A stretch of DNA of 64,000 nt from positions 186,001-250,000 of the forward strand of contig JAXHMM010000017.1 in the NCBI GenBank assembly GCA_034521445.1, in the 5' to 3' direction. Below, piece after piece: positions 44,880 to 53,417 of this stretch. Position 1 is the stretch's first letter; each line of letters begins with the position of its first letter. The DNA comes from Balneolaceae bacterium (lineage in GTDB: Bacteria > Bacteroidota > Rhodothermia > Balneolales > Balneolaceae). A program made the translations under genes and the position numbers. The notes beneath the pieces were generated by a model. It was not told the DNA's origin and searched no databases. It worked only from the letters and a program-made list of their open reading frames with translations.

Positions 44880-45695
44880 CTACAGCCTGCGGTGTTTCAG
44901 CGAGGGAAGGGCGCGGCGCACCTCTTCCAGGCGGACCGGGTCCAGCTCCGCGACGGCCATGCCTGTCCCCTCGGGTTTTTCGGCCGATATCTCCCCCCAG
45001 GGGTCCGCTATCAGGGCGTGTCCGAAAGTATGCCGGTTATCCCCGTGCCGCCCGTGCTGGGCGGCGGCCACCACCCAGCAGGTGTTCTCGATGGCGCGGG
45101 CGCGCAGCAGCGGGTGCCAGTGCGCCTGACCGGTGGTGCGGGTAAAGGCCGAGGGCACCAGCAGCATCTGGGCCCCGCGGTCCGAGAGCGCGCGGTAGAG
45201 CTCGGGAAAACGCAGGTCGTAGCAGACCGAAAGGCCCACAGCGCCCGTTTCGGGATCTTCCGACACCGTCGGTCCCCCCTGCCCCGGCGCGATGAAGTCC
45301 GATTCCCGGTAGGACTCTCCACCGGGCAGATCCACGTCAAACAGGTGCATCTTGTCGTAGGAGGCGCGCAGCTCCCCGTCGGGTCCCACCAGCTCCGAGC
45401 GTGCGAAGATCAGTCCCCCGGGCGCCCCATCCGGCTCGGGATAGGTGCCTCCGGCAATCCAGATATCAAATTCCGCGGATGTTTCCCGCAGGAAGGCGCG
45501 GCTGCGCGAGGCAATCTCCGCCGCCCGCCCGGCGCGTTCCTCCGGGCGCGCCATCCAGGAGAAGTTTTCGGGGAGGCAGGCCATGCGGCAGCCCTCGAAG
45601 GCGGCCTGGCGCACCAGCCGGTAGGCCTGGTCCAGGTTGTAGTCCAGGTCGGGCTGGCTGTTCATCTGCAGGGCGGCAACCTTCAAAGTCTTCAA
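44880..45695 (-). CDS. Nitrilase-superfamily amidohydrolase (Nit1/omega-amidase-like)
   Basis: This is a 271-aa carbon-nitrogen hydrolase. The Glu-Lys-Cys triad is in CLPENFSW, YDKMHLFDVDLPGG and VCYDLRFPELYR. The last two resemble the Nit branch (deaminated-glutathione amidase/omega-amidase), which removes ammonia from 2-keto amides. There is no ATG start. The frame offers TTG at 45695 (MKTLKVAALQM) or TTG at 45686 (MKVAALQM). Both lie inside the terminal units of the GACTTNNN array, so the repeat forms the translation start. It converges with the DUF445 gene 10 bp away. Confidence 0.88.
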   Translation of the reverse strand: MKTLKVAALQMNSQPDLDYNLDQAYRLVRQAAFEGCRMACLPENFSWMARPEERAGRAAEIASRSRAFLRETSAEFDIWIAGGTYPEPDGAPGGLIFARSELVGPDGELRASYDKMHLFDVDLPGGESYRESDFIAPGQGGPTVSEDPETGAVGLSVCYDLRFPELYRALSDRGAQMLLVPSAFTRTTGQAHWHPLLRARAIENTCWVVAAAQHGRHGDNRHTFGHALIADPWGEISAEKPEGTGMAVAELDPVRLEEVRRALPSLKHRRL

Positions 45696-45780
45696 AGTCG
45701 GAAAGTCTTAAAGTCAGAAAGTCTTGAAGTCGGAAAGTCGGGGAGTCGGTAAGTCCAGAAGTCCTAGAAGTCCTAAAGTA
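45682..45780 (-). repeat. GACTTNNN tandem octamer array leading into the nitrilase gene
   Basis: Read on the nitrilase strand there are twelve units, ten with intact GACTT (the most upstream is TACTT, one is GACTC). Spacing is 8 bp for nine of eleven steps and 9 bp for two. The last two units (GACTTTGAA twice) contain the TTG start codons of the nitrilase. The variable triplets include TCC, TAA, TCT, CAA and ACC. The array fills the gap between a terminator (45784-45814) and the gene, and is in the same sense orientation as the metG array. Confidence 0.85.
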
Positions 45781-45783
45781 AGA

Positions 45784-45814
45784 AAGGCCGTCCCGAGAGT
45801 CACGGGACGGCCTT
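45784..45814 (-). terminator. Intrinsic terminator of the amidohydrolase operon
   Basis: A perfect 12-bp stem, AAGGCCGTCCCG / CGGGACGGCCTT, has a 7-nt loop. Reading leftwards it is followed by a broken T-tract (TCTTACTTT). It ends the three-gene amidohydrolase unit that stops at 45856. Just upstream, 45832-45845 holds the perfect palindrome TGCGCCATGGCGCA, which may be an additional stem. Confidence 0.75.
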
Positions 45815-45855
45815 ATATCTTTTATTCCTGTTGCGCCATGGCGCAGGCGGACGCG

Positions 45856-47190
45856 TCAGTTGCGCTCGCCGGCCACTCCGCGGTCCAGAAACTGCTCGTA
45901 AAGTTTCATATGGCGGTCGGTCATCGGAATCTTGAATCCCTCGATCCAGACCTGCTCCACCTGAGAAAGCGGCTCGAAGGGATCGCCGTTCACGATGAAG
46001 AGGTTCGCCTGTTTGCCCTCCTCGATGCTTCCGAGGCGGTCGCCCACGCCGAAGATCTCGGCGGGGTTAATGGTTACGGCTTTCAGCGCCTCCTCAATGC
46101 CCATGCCGTAGGTGGCGGCGTAGCCGGCGTTGAAAGGCAGGTTGCGCGTGTTCTCCACGTCACCGGCTGTGATGGCTACTTTCACGCCCGCTTCGGCCAG
46201 CTTGCCGGCGTTCTGGTAGGCGGTCTGGTAGTTGAACCAGCCGTGGCTGGGGGTACTCAGTACCGGTCCCACAACGGCGGGCAGGCCTGATTCGGCAATC
46301 TCGTCGGCCACCAGCCAGCCCTCGTCCACACCCGCCAGTATGAAGCGAATGCCGCGCTCCTCCATGGCGGTGGTCCATTCGATCACCTCCAGGATGTCGC
46401 GGGAGTCGTTCACCGCGATGGCTACAGGGATCTCCCCGTTAATAACAGGGCGCATGGCCTCCAGATCGGGCACCTTGTCGGGCTGCTCCTTGCCGGCGGG
46501 ACTCTGCTCCCAGGCGTTCATCATCTCATTGTAGGCGAAGGCACGGTCCCAGTAGTCCTGTATATCCTGCACATTCTCCTCGTACTGCTCCCGTATCTGC
46601 TGCTCGGAGCGGTTGTCCCACCAGCCACCCCCCGTGGATGAGGGCCAGTCGTGCACCAGCGCCGCGCGCTGCAGCACAGCCATGGAGTCGGGTGAGTTGC
46701 CGTAAAGGTCGATGAGGGTGGCCATGCCTGGAATGGTGCCGCCGCCCGGGGGCGAAATCACCGTAGTGATGCCGTTGGTGCGCGTCACCGGGATGGCGGC
46801 GCTGTGGGGATTGATGGCGGTAAAGGCCATCACATGGGGCTTGAACTCGCCGATTTCGTTGGCGTCCACCGTTACCGGCACGGCGCTGACCTCAATCAGG
46901 CCCAGTCCCCCGGTGCCTGCGTCGATGAATCCGGGATAGATCCTTTTGCCGGCCGCATCGATGCGCTGGTAGCCGGCAGGCACGGTGACGTTCTGTCCCA
47001 CCGCGGTTATGGTCTTGCCGTCGATAAGCACGGTACCGCCCTCGATCACGCCGTCGGTGACGGTGTAGATATCGGCGCCCGTGATGGCGAACTGCCCGAA
47101 CTCGGGCTTCTCGGGAATCTGGGCGATGGCGGCGCCCGCCGTGAGGCAGATGGCCATCAGTGTAAGCGTTAGCTGTTTGAATGCCTTCAT
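45856..47190 (-). CDS. Secreted amidohydrolase-like protein lacking the HxH metal motif
   Basis: The 444-aa protein has a signal peptide (AAIAQ near residue 23). The amidohydrolase composite domain begins ITGADIYTVTDGVIEGGTVLIDGKTI and ends LGSIEEGKQANLFIVNGDPFEP, as in imidazolonepropionase-like enzymes. At the usual PGFIDxHxH the sequence is YPGFIDAGTGGLG, so both first metal ligands are missing. Other His-rich motifs are also absent. It is the last of three tandem secreted amidohydrolase genes. It may be a non-catalytic partner. Confidence 0.82.
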   Translation of the reverse strand: MKAFKQLTLTLMAICLTAGAAIAQIPEKPEFGQFAITGADIYTVTDGVIEGGTVLIDGKTITAVGQNVTVPAGYQRIDAAGKRIYPGFIDAGTGGLGLIEVSAVPVTVDANEIGEFKPHVMAFTAINPHSAAIPVTRTNGITTVISPPGGGTIPGMATLIDLYGNSPDSMAVLQRAALVHDWPSSTGGGWWDNRSEQQIREQYEENVQDIQDYWDRAFAYNEMMNAWEQSPAGKEQPDKVPDLEAMRPVINGEIPVAIAVNDSRDILEVIEWTTAMEERGIRFILAGVDEGWLVADEIAESGLPAVVGPVLSTPSHGWFNYQTAYQNAGKLAEAGVKVAITAGDVENTRNLPFNAGYAATYGMGIEEALKAVTINPAEIFGVGDRLGSIEEGKQANLFIVNGDPFEPLSQVEQVWIEGFKIPMTDRHMKLYEQFLDRGVAGERN

Positions 47191-47216
47191 AGTAATGCGT
47201 CCTTTAAATTTAATTC

Positions 47217-48632
47217 TTACTTGGAGGAGGATTCCCCGAAGAGGTAGAACACTTCGGTGTCCCTCATGCAGGAGTCGAAGTGGCGTCCGCCGGAAATCAG
47301 CGCATTCCTGCCGGGCTCGAAGCCGGTGTGCTCATTTTCGGTGGTCGGGCTGATCTCGATGCGCATATCGTCGGGATCCTCTTCCCGGTCGAAGTATTTG
47401 ACTCCGTCCACAAAGGTCTTCTCATTGATGCTGTAGATGCTCAGCGGGTGGCCGCTCCAGATGGAAACGTCGCCGTGCTTGCCCTCCTCCAGACTGCCCA
47501 CCTTGTCGTCCACGCCCAACTGGTGTGCCGGGTTGATGGTGATCATGCGCAGAGCGTCGTTTTCGGAGGTGCTTCCGTAGCGTACGGTCTTGGCCGCCTC
47601 ATGGTTGAGGTGGCGGATAAGCTCACCGCTGTCGGAGTTGATGCTCACATTCACATCGTTGGCATTCAGGATGGAAGCGTTGTAGGCGGTCGAGTAGTAG
47701 ACCTCGAATTTGTAGGCCCACCAGTCGGCGAAGACCGAGGCGTGAGCACCATTTTTGCGCAGTTCAGTGGCCACCTTGAAGGCCTCGTTGCCATGAGTAA
47801 AGGTGTAGTTCTCCACGCCGTAGTCGTTGAAGACGCGCATGATCATGAGGATTTCATCGGCCCGATAGGAGTGAATGTGCACCAGGATTTCCCCGTTAAG
47901 GATATCTGCAACCGTCTCAAGCTGCACGTTGCGGGGCACCGGTTTGGGAGCGGGTCCGTTGCCGTTTTCGTAGGCCTCGCGTGCCGCCAGGTACTCCTCG
48001 CGGTTGCGCTCATGATCCAGGGCTTCGTCGAACTTCATGCGGATGATCTGCTCAACGCCCATCCGCGTGCGGGGCATGATGCCGCGTCCCTGTCCGTGTA
48101 CACGGGTGGGATTTTCCCCCAGGGCGAACTTGATGGTGCGCGGTGCGTCCTGGAACTTGAGTCCCTCCTGGTCCTGCCCATAGCGAAGCTTGAGGGTCTC
48201 CGACTCGCCGCCGATTACGTTGGCCGAGCCGTGCAGCAGGTGGATGGAAGTCACGCCCCCGGCCAGTGCCCGGTAGATGCTGACATCGTTGGGGTCGATG
48301 GAGTCGCCCATTTTCACCTGTGCGGTGACAGGGCTGGAGGCGTCGTTGATGTCCACGCCGGCAATGTGCGAGTGCGCATCGAGGATGCCGGGCATGACGT
48401 ATTTGCCGGTGGCGTCCACTACGGCCACGCCGCTGGGCGTGCTCAGGTTCTGCCCGATTTGGGTGATGATGCCGTCCTCGATCAGAACGTCGGTGTTCTC
48501 CATCACACCGTCAGTAATGGTAAGTACAGTTCCTCCCTTGATGTGGACCGAGCCGGTGGGCTGGCCGAATCCGACCGCCGTGAGGCAGGCCAGGAGGAGA
48601 GTAAGCATTAGTTTCTTCATGGCTCTGTTCAT
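47217..48632 (-). CDS. Secreted amidohydrolase with intact metal site
   Basis: The 471-aa protein has a signal peptide (LTAVGFGQ near residue 24); an internal ATG at 48620 (MKKLML) is an alternative start. The metal motif MPGILDAHSHIAG is intact. Further candidate ligands are in LVHIHSYRADE, NYTFTHGNEA and VSINSDSGEL. It is the only one of the three adjacent amidohydrolases that looks catalytic. The imidazolonepropionase/prolidase-like superfamily acts on cyclic amides, dipeptides and deaminated bases; the substrate is not predictable. Neighbours lie 13 and 26 bp away in the same orientation. Confidence 0.87.
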   Translation of the reverse strand: MNRAMKKLMLTLLLACLTAVGFGQPTGSVHIKGGTVLTITDGVMENTDVLIEDGIITQIGQNLSTPSGVAVVDATGKYVMPGILDAHSHIAGVDINDASSPVTAQVKMGDSIDPNDVSIYRALAGGVTSIHLLHGSANVIGGESETLKLRYGQDQEGLKFQDAPRTIKFALGENPTRVHGQGRGIMPRTRMGVEQIIRMKFDEALDHERNREEYLAAREAYENGNGPAPKPVPRNVQLETVADILNGEILVHIHSYRADEILMIMRVFNDYGVENYTFTHGNEAFKVATELRKNGAHASVFADWWAYKFEVYYSTAYNASILNANDVNVSINSDSGELIRHLNHEAAKTVRYGSTSENDALRMITINPAHQLGVDDKVGSLEEGKHGDVSIWSGHPLSIYSINEKTFVDGVKYFDREEDPDDMRIEISPTTENEHTGFEPGRNALISGGRHFDSCMRDTEVFYLFGESSSK

Positions 48633-48645
48633 CCTTGAATGGTCA

Positions 48646-49995
48646 TTAATCGTTGTGCTCGATGAGCGATCCGTCGGAGACGGTGTAGAGGGCCTCGGCG
48701 TCCTCGGACGTAAAGGCGTCGCTCATAACGCTGAAGCTTGCCACGCGTCCGGTGGTAAGATCACCCAGGGCCCCGGAGGCGTTCAGAATCTCCGCGGTAT
48801 GTACGGTGAGCAGCTGAAGCAGCTCATCTTCGCCCATCTGCCCGTGCTCCAGCAGGGTGGCCATATGGCCCTTGAGGTCGCCCAGTCCGGTGCCCGCCGT
48901 GGCGAATCCGACCTCAACGCCGGCGTCCATCAGCGTGCGGATATTTCGCACCGCCTCGAGGTAGGCATTCCACTGTTTGTCGCGGAACTCCTGGTCGGCG
49001 TCGGTGAGCTCTTCGCCGGAGTCGCCTTCCTCCTCGTCAGAGTGCCATTCGGGCTCGTCGGGGAAGTCGACAGAGGCCAGCACGGGAATGCCGCGCCGGT
49101 TCAGCTCGTCAGCCACTTTCCAGGCGCCCAGGCCGGAGACGATGACCGCCTCGAAGCCCAGCTCATCCTGCAGCTTAAAGACGCGCTCGATATTCTCCTT
49201 GGAGTCCACCTTGAAAAAGACGCGTTGTTCGCCGTCCATGACCGGGACCATGGCCTCCAGCTGAGGCTCGTGATCGGGCGGGGAGAGCTGCGAGGCGTTG
49301 GAAGCGTAGTAGGTCTGCCAGTCGCGGTGCGCCTCGGCATCGTACCAGAGCTGATGCATCCGGGAGACCACCCCCATGGTCGTGCCGGGGAAGACGCCGT
49401 CGGAGTCCTCGAACTGCATCTGCATGCCCGTGCCCCCCATAAAGAGATCTCCGGTTTCCAGCTGCGTTTTAAGTAAGAACAGGTCGGTCTGTCCGGGGAC
49501 CATATAACCTCGGGCGGCCATATTGCCAGAGGTGATTCCGTGCTGCAAGGCCGAAGCGAGGTTGTCGGAATCCATCGTAAGAACCTCGCGGGCCCGGCGG
49601 TCCGGCCGGATGCCTGCGCGCACCATGGTGGGAGAGCCGCGATAGCGCGGGGTCTCGTCGAAGTCGATGGCTTCGGGGCTGCTCCATTCGGCGTAGCCGT
49701 CCAGGAAGCCCGGATAGACGTGCAGGGAGTCACCCCCGTCGGTCACCAGGGCGTCGAAGGGAATGGTTACGTTGCTGCCCATGGCTTCGACCACCCCGCC
49801 CCGCCAGACGATGGTTCCACTCTCGACGGTGCTGCCGTCGGCGAGATGGATAGTTACGTTGTCGAAGGCCCGGGCTGGCAGACCGGAGTTGTCGTTGTCA
49901 GGTGCCTGTGACTGGGGCGGAAACTGGGCCTGGGCGGCGGCAGCCAGTCCGACCATCACAAGCAGTACAGGTAGCATGCTGAGTACTCGCTTCAT
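48646..49995 (-). CDS. Secreted amidohydrolase-like protein lacking the HxH metal motif
   Basis: It starts at ATG 49995 (MKRVLSMLPVLLVMVG), giving 449 aa with a signal peptide ending QAQ; the frame is open 17 codons further upstream. The composite domain is clear (VTIHLADGSTVESGTIVWRGGVVEAMG ... DLTTGRVASFSVMSD). The catalytic barrel has YPGFLDGYAEWSS where HxH is expected, and no replacement ligands are obvious. It is the first gene of the three-gene secreted amidohydrolase unit. A structural or heteromeric role with the intact middle protein is plausible. Confidence 0.82.
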   Translation of the reverse strand: MKRVLSMLPVLLVMVGLAAAAQAQFPPQSQAPDNDNSGLPARAFDNVTIHLADGSTVESGTIVWRGGVVEAMGSNVTIPFDALVTDGGDSLHVYPGFLDGYAEWSSPEAIDFDETPRYRGSPTMVRAGIRPDRRAREVLTMDSDNLASALQHGITSGNMAARGYMVPGQTDLFLLKTQLETGDLFMGGTGMQMQFEDSDGVFPGTTMGVVSRMHQLWYDAEAHRDWQTYYASNASQLSPPDHEPQLEAMVPVMDGEQRVFFKVDSKENIERVFKLQDELGFEAVIVSGLGAWKVADELNRRGIPVLASVDFPDEPEWHSDEEEGDSGEELTDADQEFRDKQWNAYLEAVRNIRTLMDAGVEVGFATAGTGLGDLKGHMATLLEHGQMGEDELLQLLTVHTAEILNASGALGDLTTGRVASFSVMSDAFTSEDAEALYTVSDGSLIEHND

Positions 49996-50029
49996 GTGCA
50001 CCGGTGTGGTTGGTTCAGGTTTAAAAACC

Positions 50030-50041
50030 AAGTACGTACTT
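50030..50041. promoter_or_regulatory. 12-bp perfect palindrome upstream of the amidohydrolase operon
   Basis: AAGTACGTACTT lies 34 bp before the first amidohydrolase ATG, next to an AT-rich stretch (50045-50085) that could hold the promoter. Position and symmetry suggest a dimeric regulator site. No regulator gene is adjacent, and chance occurrence cannot be excluded. Confidence 0.3.
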
Positions 50042-50159
50042 TTCACGGACTAATGAAAAGAGCTAAACAATAAAATATGTAAACGGACCCCATCCATGGC
50101 ACAGAATCGTTGATTTATCGGCCCCTTGAGAAGCAAGAGCGGGGCCTGGCGCCCACCGC

Positions 50160-51785
50160 TCATACCTGCATCACGCCGGTCTTGAATTCGGGGATGTCGG
50201 GGTTGTGGTTGGCGCAGGCGATAGCCTCGGAGACGCGTTCCCGGGTTTCCACGGGATTAATAATCTCATCCACCCACATGCGGGCGGCGGCGTAGCGCAC
50301 GTCGGTCTGCTCTTCGTATCGCTCGCGTATCTCCCGCATGATCTGCTGCTCTTCCTCCTCCGTAATCTCTTCGCCTTTTTTCTTGAGGGAGGAGACGCGG
50401 ATCTGCGTCAATACCTTGGCCGCCTGGGTGCCCCCCATGACGGCGATCTGCGCCGACGGCCAGGCGTAGATAAAACGCGGATCGTAGGCGCGTCCGCACA
50501 TGGCATAGTTGCCCGCCCCGTAGCTGTTGCCGACAATGACGGTGATTTTGGGCACGGTGCTGTTGGCCACGGCGTTGACCATTTTGGCCCCGTCCTTGAT
50601 GATGCCGCCGTGCTCGCTGCGCTTGCCGATCATAAAACCGGAGACATCCTGCAGGAAAAGAATGGGGATTTTCTTCTGGTTGCAATTCATGACAAAACGG
50701 GCCGCCTTGTCGGCCGAGTCGGAGTAGATCACCCCGCCGATCTGCATCTCGCCCTGCTTGTTGCGTACCACTTTGCGCTGGTTGGCCACCACGCCCACGC
50801 TCCAGCCGTCGATGCGGGCGAAGCCGGTCACAAGAGTCTGCCCGTAACCCTTTTTGAATTCGGTAAAGCTGCCGGCGTCGATAATCCCTTTGAGTAAGTC
50901 GTGCACATCATACGGTTTGGTACGGTCGTCGGGCAGGATGTCGAGCAGTTCGACGGGGTCGGTCTCGGGCTCACTGGGCTCGGCCCGGTTGAAGCCCGCC
51001 GTGTCGAAGGGCCCCAGCTTGCCGACCAGGTCGCGCACGGTGGACAGGCACTCCTCGTCGTCTTCCATCTTGTAGTCGGTCACCCCGCTGATCTCTGTAT
51101 GGGTGGTGGCCCCGCCGAGGGTTTCGTTGTCCACCTCCTCGCCTATGGCGGCTTTCACCAGGTAGCTGCCTGCCAGAAAGACGCTGCCCGTGCCATCCAC
51201 GATCAGCGCCTCGTCGCTCATGATGGGCAGGTAGGCCCCGCCCGCCACGCAGCTGCCCATGATGGCGGCGATCTGTGGGATGCCGCGGGCGCTGAGCACG
51301 GCGTTGTTGCGGAAAATGCGGCCAAAGTGCTCCTTGTCCGGAAAAATCTCGTCCTGCATGGGCAGGTAAACCCCGGCCGAGTCGACCAGGTAGAGGATGG
51401 GCAGGTGGTTTTCAAGGGCGATCTCCTGGGCACGCAGGTTCTTCTTGGCGGTGATGGGGAACCATGCGCCCGCCTTGACTGTGGCGTCGTTGGCCACGAC
51501 GATGCAGCGACGTCCGCTCACCTTGCCAACGCCCATGATCACCCCGCCGGCCGGGCAACCTCCCTCCTCCTCGTACATTCCGTGGCCGGCCCAAATTCCC
51601 AGCTCGTAGAACCTGGCGTCCTCATCCACCAGCCGTTCCACGCGCTCCCTGGCGGTCATCTTGCCTTTGTTATGTTGTTTGGCCACACGTTTATCGCCCC
51701 CTCCCCTGCGTATTTCCTGCTGGGTCTCGTTAATCTGCTTTATCATCTCCTGGAGGGAAGGCATCTGGGAGGCGTTGGAGCTCAT
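50160..51785 (-). CDS. Acyl-CoA carboxylase, carboxyltransferase (beta) subunit
   Basis: This enzyme transfers CO2 from biotin to an acyl-CoA. I start it at ATG 51785 (MSSNASQMPSLQEMIKQI), giving 541 aa; the frame extends upstream without a good start. The crotonase-like halves contain YLVDSAGVYLPMQDEIFPDKEHFGRIF and FLQDVSGFMIG. The first block resembles methylcrotonyl-CoA carboxylase beta more than AccA/AccD. Propionyl-CoA is an alternative substrate. The biotin-carrying alpha subunit is not adjacent. It stands alone, divergent from the GWxTD gene. Confidence 0.9.
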   Translation of the reverse strand: MSSNASQMPSLQEMIKQINETQQEIRRGGGDKRVAKQHNKGKMTARERVERLVDEDARFYELGIWAGHGMYEEEGGCPAGGVIMGVGKVSGRRCIVVANDATVKAGAWFPITAKKNLRAQEIALENHLPILYLVDSAGVYLPMQDEIFPDKEHFGRIFRNNAVLSARGIPQIAAIMGSCVAGGAYLPIMSDEALIVDGTGSVFLAGSYLVKAAIGEEVDNETLGGATTHTEISGVTDYKMEDDEECLSTVRDLVGKLGPFDTAGFNRAEPSEPETDPVELLDILPDDRTKPYDVHDLLKGIIDAGSFTEFKKGYGQTLVTGFARIDGWSVGVVANQRKVVRNKQGEMQIGGVIYSDSADKAARFVMNCNQKKIPILFLQDVSGFMIGKRSEHGGIIKDGAKMVNAVANSTVPKITVIVGNSYGAGNYAMCGRAYDPRFIYAWPSAQIAVMGGTQAAKVLTQIRVSSLKKKGEEITEEEEQQIMREIRERYEEQTDVRYAAARMWVDEIINPVETRERVSEAIACANHNPDIPEFKTGVMQV

Positions 51786-51942
51786 GGCGGGGTGAATTTT
51801 GAAGGGTAATAGTTTTGTTTTAAAAGCGTTTCCAAAATAACGAATTTTGACACAGCTCAAAGAACAGGCGACCGCCTGTGCCGGAAGACCTCCGGCGGAC
51901 CGGGGCCCGTCCCCGCTCTCGTACAGCCATCACCCTGACAAA

Positions 51943-53349
51943 ATGCTACCCATGCCCAGCTTTCCCGCCCGTCTCATCGCCGCTCCCCGTCGCCTCGCCC
52001 TCCTCACGCTCGTCCTGCTGCTGGCCGCCGGATGGCAGCCGGCGGAGGCGCAGCGCCCCATGCAGTACCGGAGCCTGCTCATGCAGAGCCAGATGCAGCC
52101 TCTGTACTTCGACTATTTCACGCTGCCTGCCGATTCCGGCGCACCCCTGACGTTTCATGCCATCTTCAAGCTGCCCTACAGCACCCTCCCCTTCCGCAAA
52201 GCGGCCGAGGGCGACAGCACCGCATCCTTCTTCAGTACGGCGCAGCTAAGCATCGAAATCTTCCACGGCACCGCAGAGGACCTGCACGAGCCGCGAGAGG
52301 TGGAGGTAGACGGGCGTGAGGCTGTCGGCCGGGCCGCATGGACCGATACCGCCCGTGTCACAACCTATGAGCGCACGCAGTCACGCGACCATTTCCTTGA
52401 GGGCAGCCTCACCGTAGGTCTCGAGCCCGGCGTCTACGTCTACGTGGTACAGCTGAGCCGGGGGGGTGATACCGAGGGGATCACCTCGCGTGCGCGCGCC
52501 GTGCAGGTACGGCCCTACGACGATCAGCGGCACGGCGATATACTCTTCGGAAAGCGTGTAAACGGAGAGTCCCTCAGGCTGTTGAACATAGGTAACAGTG
52601 TGCCCTACGCGGAGGATTTTGACGCCCTGGTGCACCTGCCCGGACACGGAGAGGGCGACCGTTACGCCGTGCACGTGCAGAGACTGCGGGTGCAGGACGA
52701 AGACACCACCGCTGAGGCCACCGTATGGGAATCCAATCTGGACGCCTCGCAGCTGGCGGACGACCGGAATCCGGTCTTCGATTCCGAAGCGATTTCCGTC
52801 CGGCTGGCGCCGGGCGGGGGTACCTACGCCCTGCTGGGCGTGCCCAACAGCCGCTTTCCGAACGACTGGTACCGCATGACGGTAACCCGCGGTGAGGACG
52901 GTCCGGTGGTGGCCCGCCGCACCTACCGCTCCCTCTGGCGCAACATGCCCGCAGCCCTCTACAACCTGGAGATAGCGGTGGACATGCTGCGCTTCATCGC
53001 CGACGAGAGCACCGTCCGGGATATCCGACGCGGCTCGCAAGCCGAAATTGAACGCAAGTTCCGCAACTTCTGGGAAGAGCGCGATCCCACTCCCGACACC
53101 GAATTCAATGAGCTGATGGCCGAATACTACCGGCGTGTGGACCATGCCTTCCGAGAGTTTACCACTGAGGAGACGCCCGGCTATGAGACCGACCAGGGCC
53201 GCATCTACATACAGTACGGGGAACCCCGGAAGGTGGAGCGAACCTACCCCGCCGGCGAGCCCACCACGGAGATCTGGATTTACGAGCAGCGCCGCTTTGT
53301 CTTCCAGGCTACCAGCGGTTACGGCGATTTTCAGCTGGTGAACGGCTGA
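51943..53349 (+). CDS. GWxTD-domain secreted protein
   Basis: It starts at ATG 51943 or 51952 (MPSFPARLIAAP), giving about 468 aa with a signal peptide ending PAEAQ. The central region is beta-rich. The C-terminal 110 residues match the GWxTD domain: FRNFWEERDPTPDTEFNELMAEYYRRVDHA, followed by DQGRIYIQYGEPRKVERTYP and TEIWIYEQ. The name-giving GWxTD motif itself is not obvious. The family is found mainly in Bacteroidota, Rhodothermota and relatives; function unknown, probably periplasmic. It is the first gene of a run that continues with pdxA. Confidence 0.82.
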   Translation: MLPMPSFPARLIAAPRRLALLTLVLLLAAGWQPAEAQRPMQYRSLLMQSQMQPLYFDYFTLPADSGAPLTFHAIFKLPYSTLPFRKAAEGDSTASFFSTAQLSIEIFHGTAEDLHEPREVEVDGREAVGRAAWTDTARVTTYERTQSRDHFLEGSLTVGLEPGVYVYVVQLSRGGDTEGITSRARAVQVRPYDDQRHGDILFGKRVNGESLRLLNIGNSVPYAEDFDALVHLPGHGEGDRYAVHVQRLRVQDEDTTAEATVWESNLDASQLADDRNPVFDSEAISVRLAPGGGTYALLGVPNSRFPNDWYRMTVTRGEDGPVVARRTYRSLWRNMPAALYNLEIAVDMLRFIADESTVRDIRRGSQAEIERKFRNFWEERDPTPDTEFNELMAEYYRRVDHAFREFTTEETPGYETDQGRIYIQYGEPRKVERTYPAGEPTTEIWIYEQRRFVFQATSGYGDFQLVNG

Positions 53350-53417
53350 CCCTGCTTCTTGGCCCGAATATTGCTATTTTTTACGGGCACGAAGCCAGCA
53401 ACCGGAACCCCGTACCC

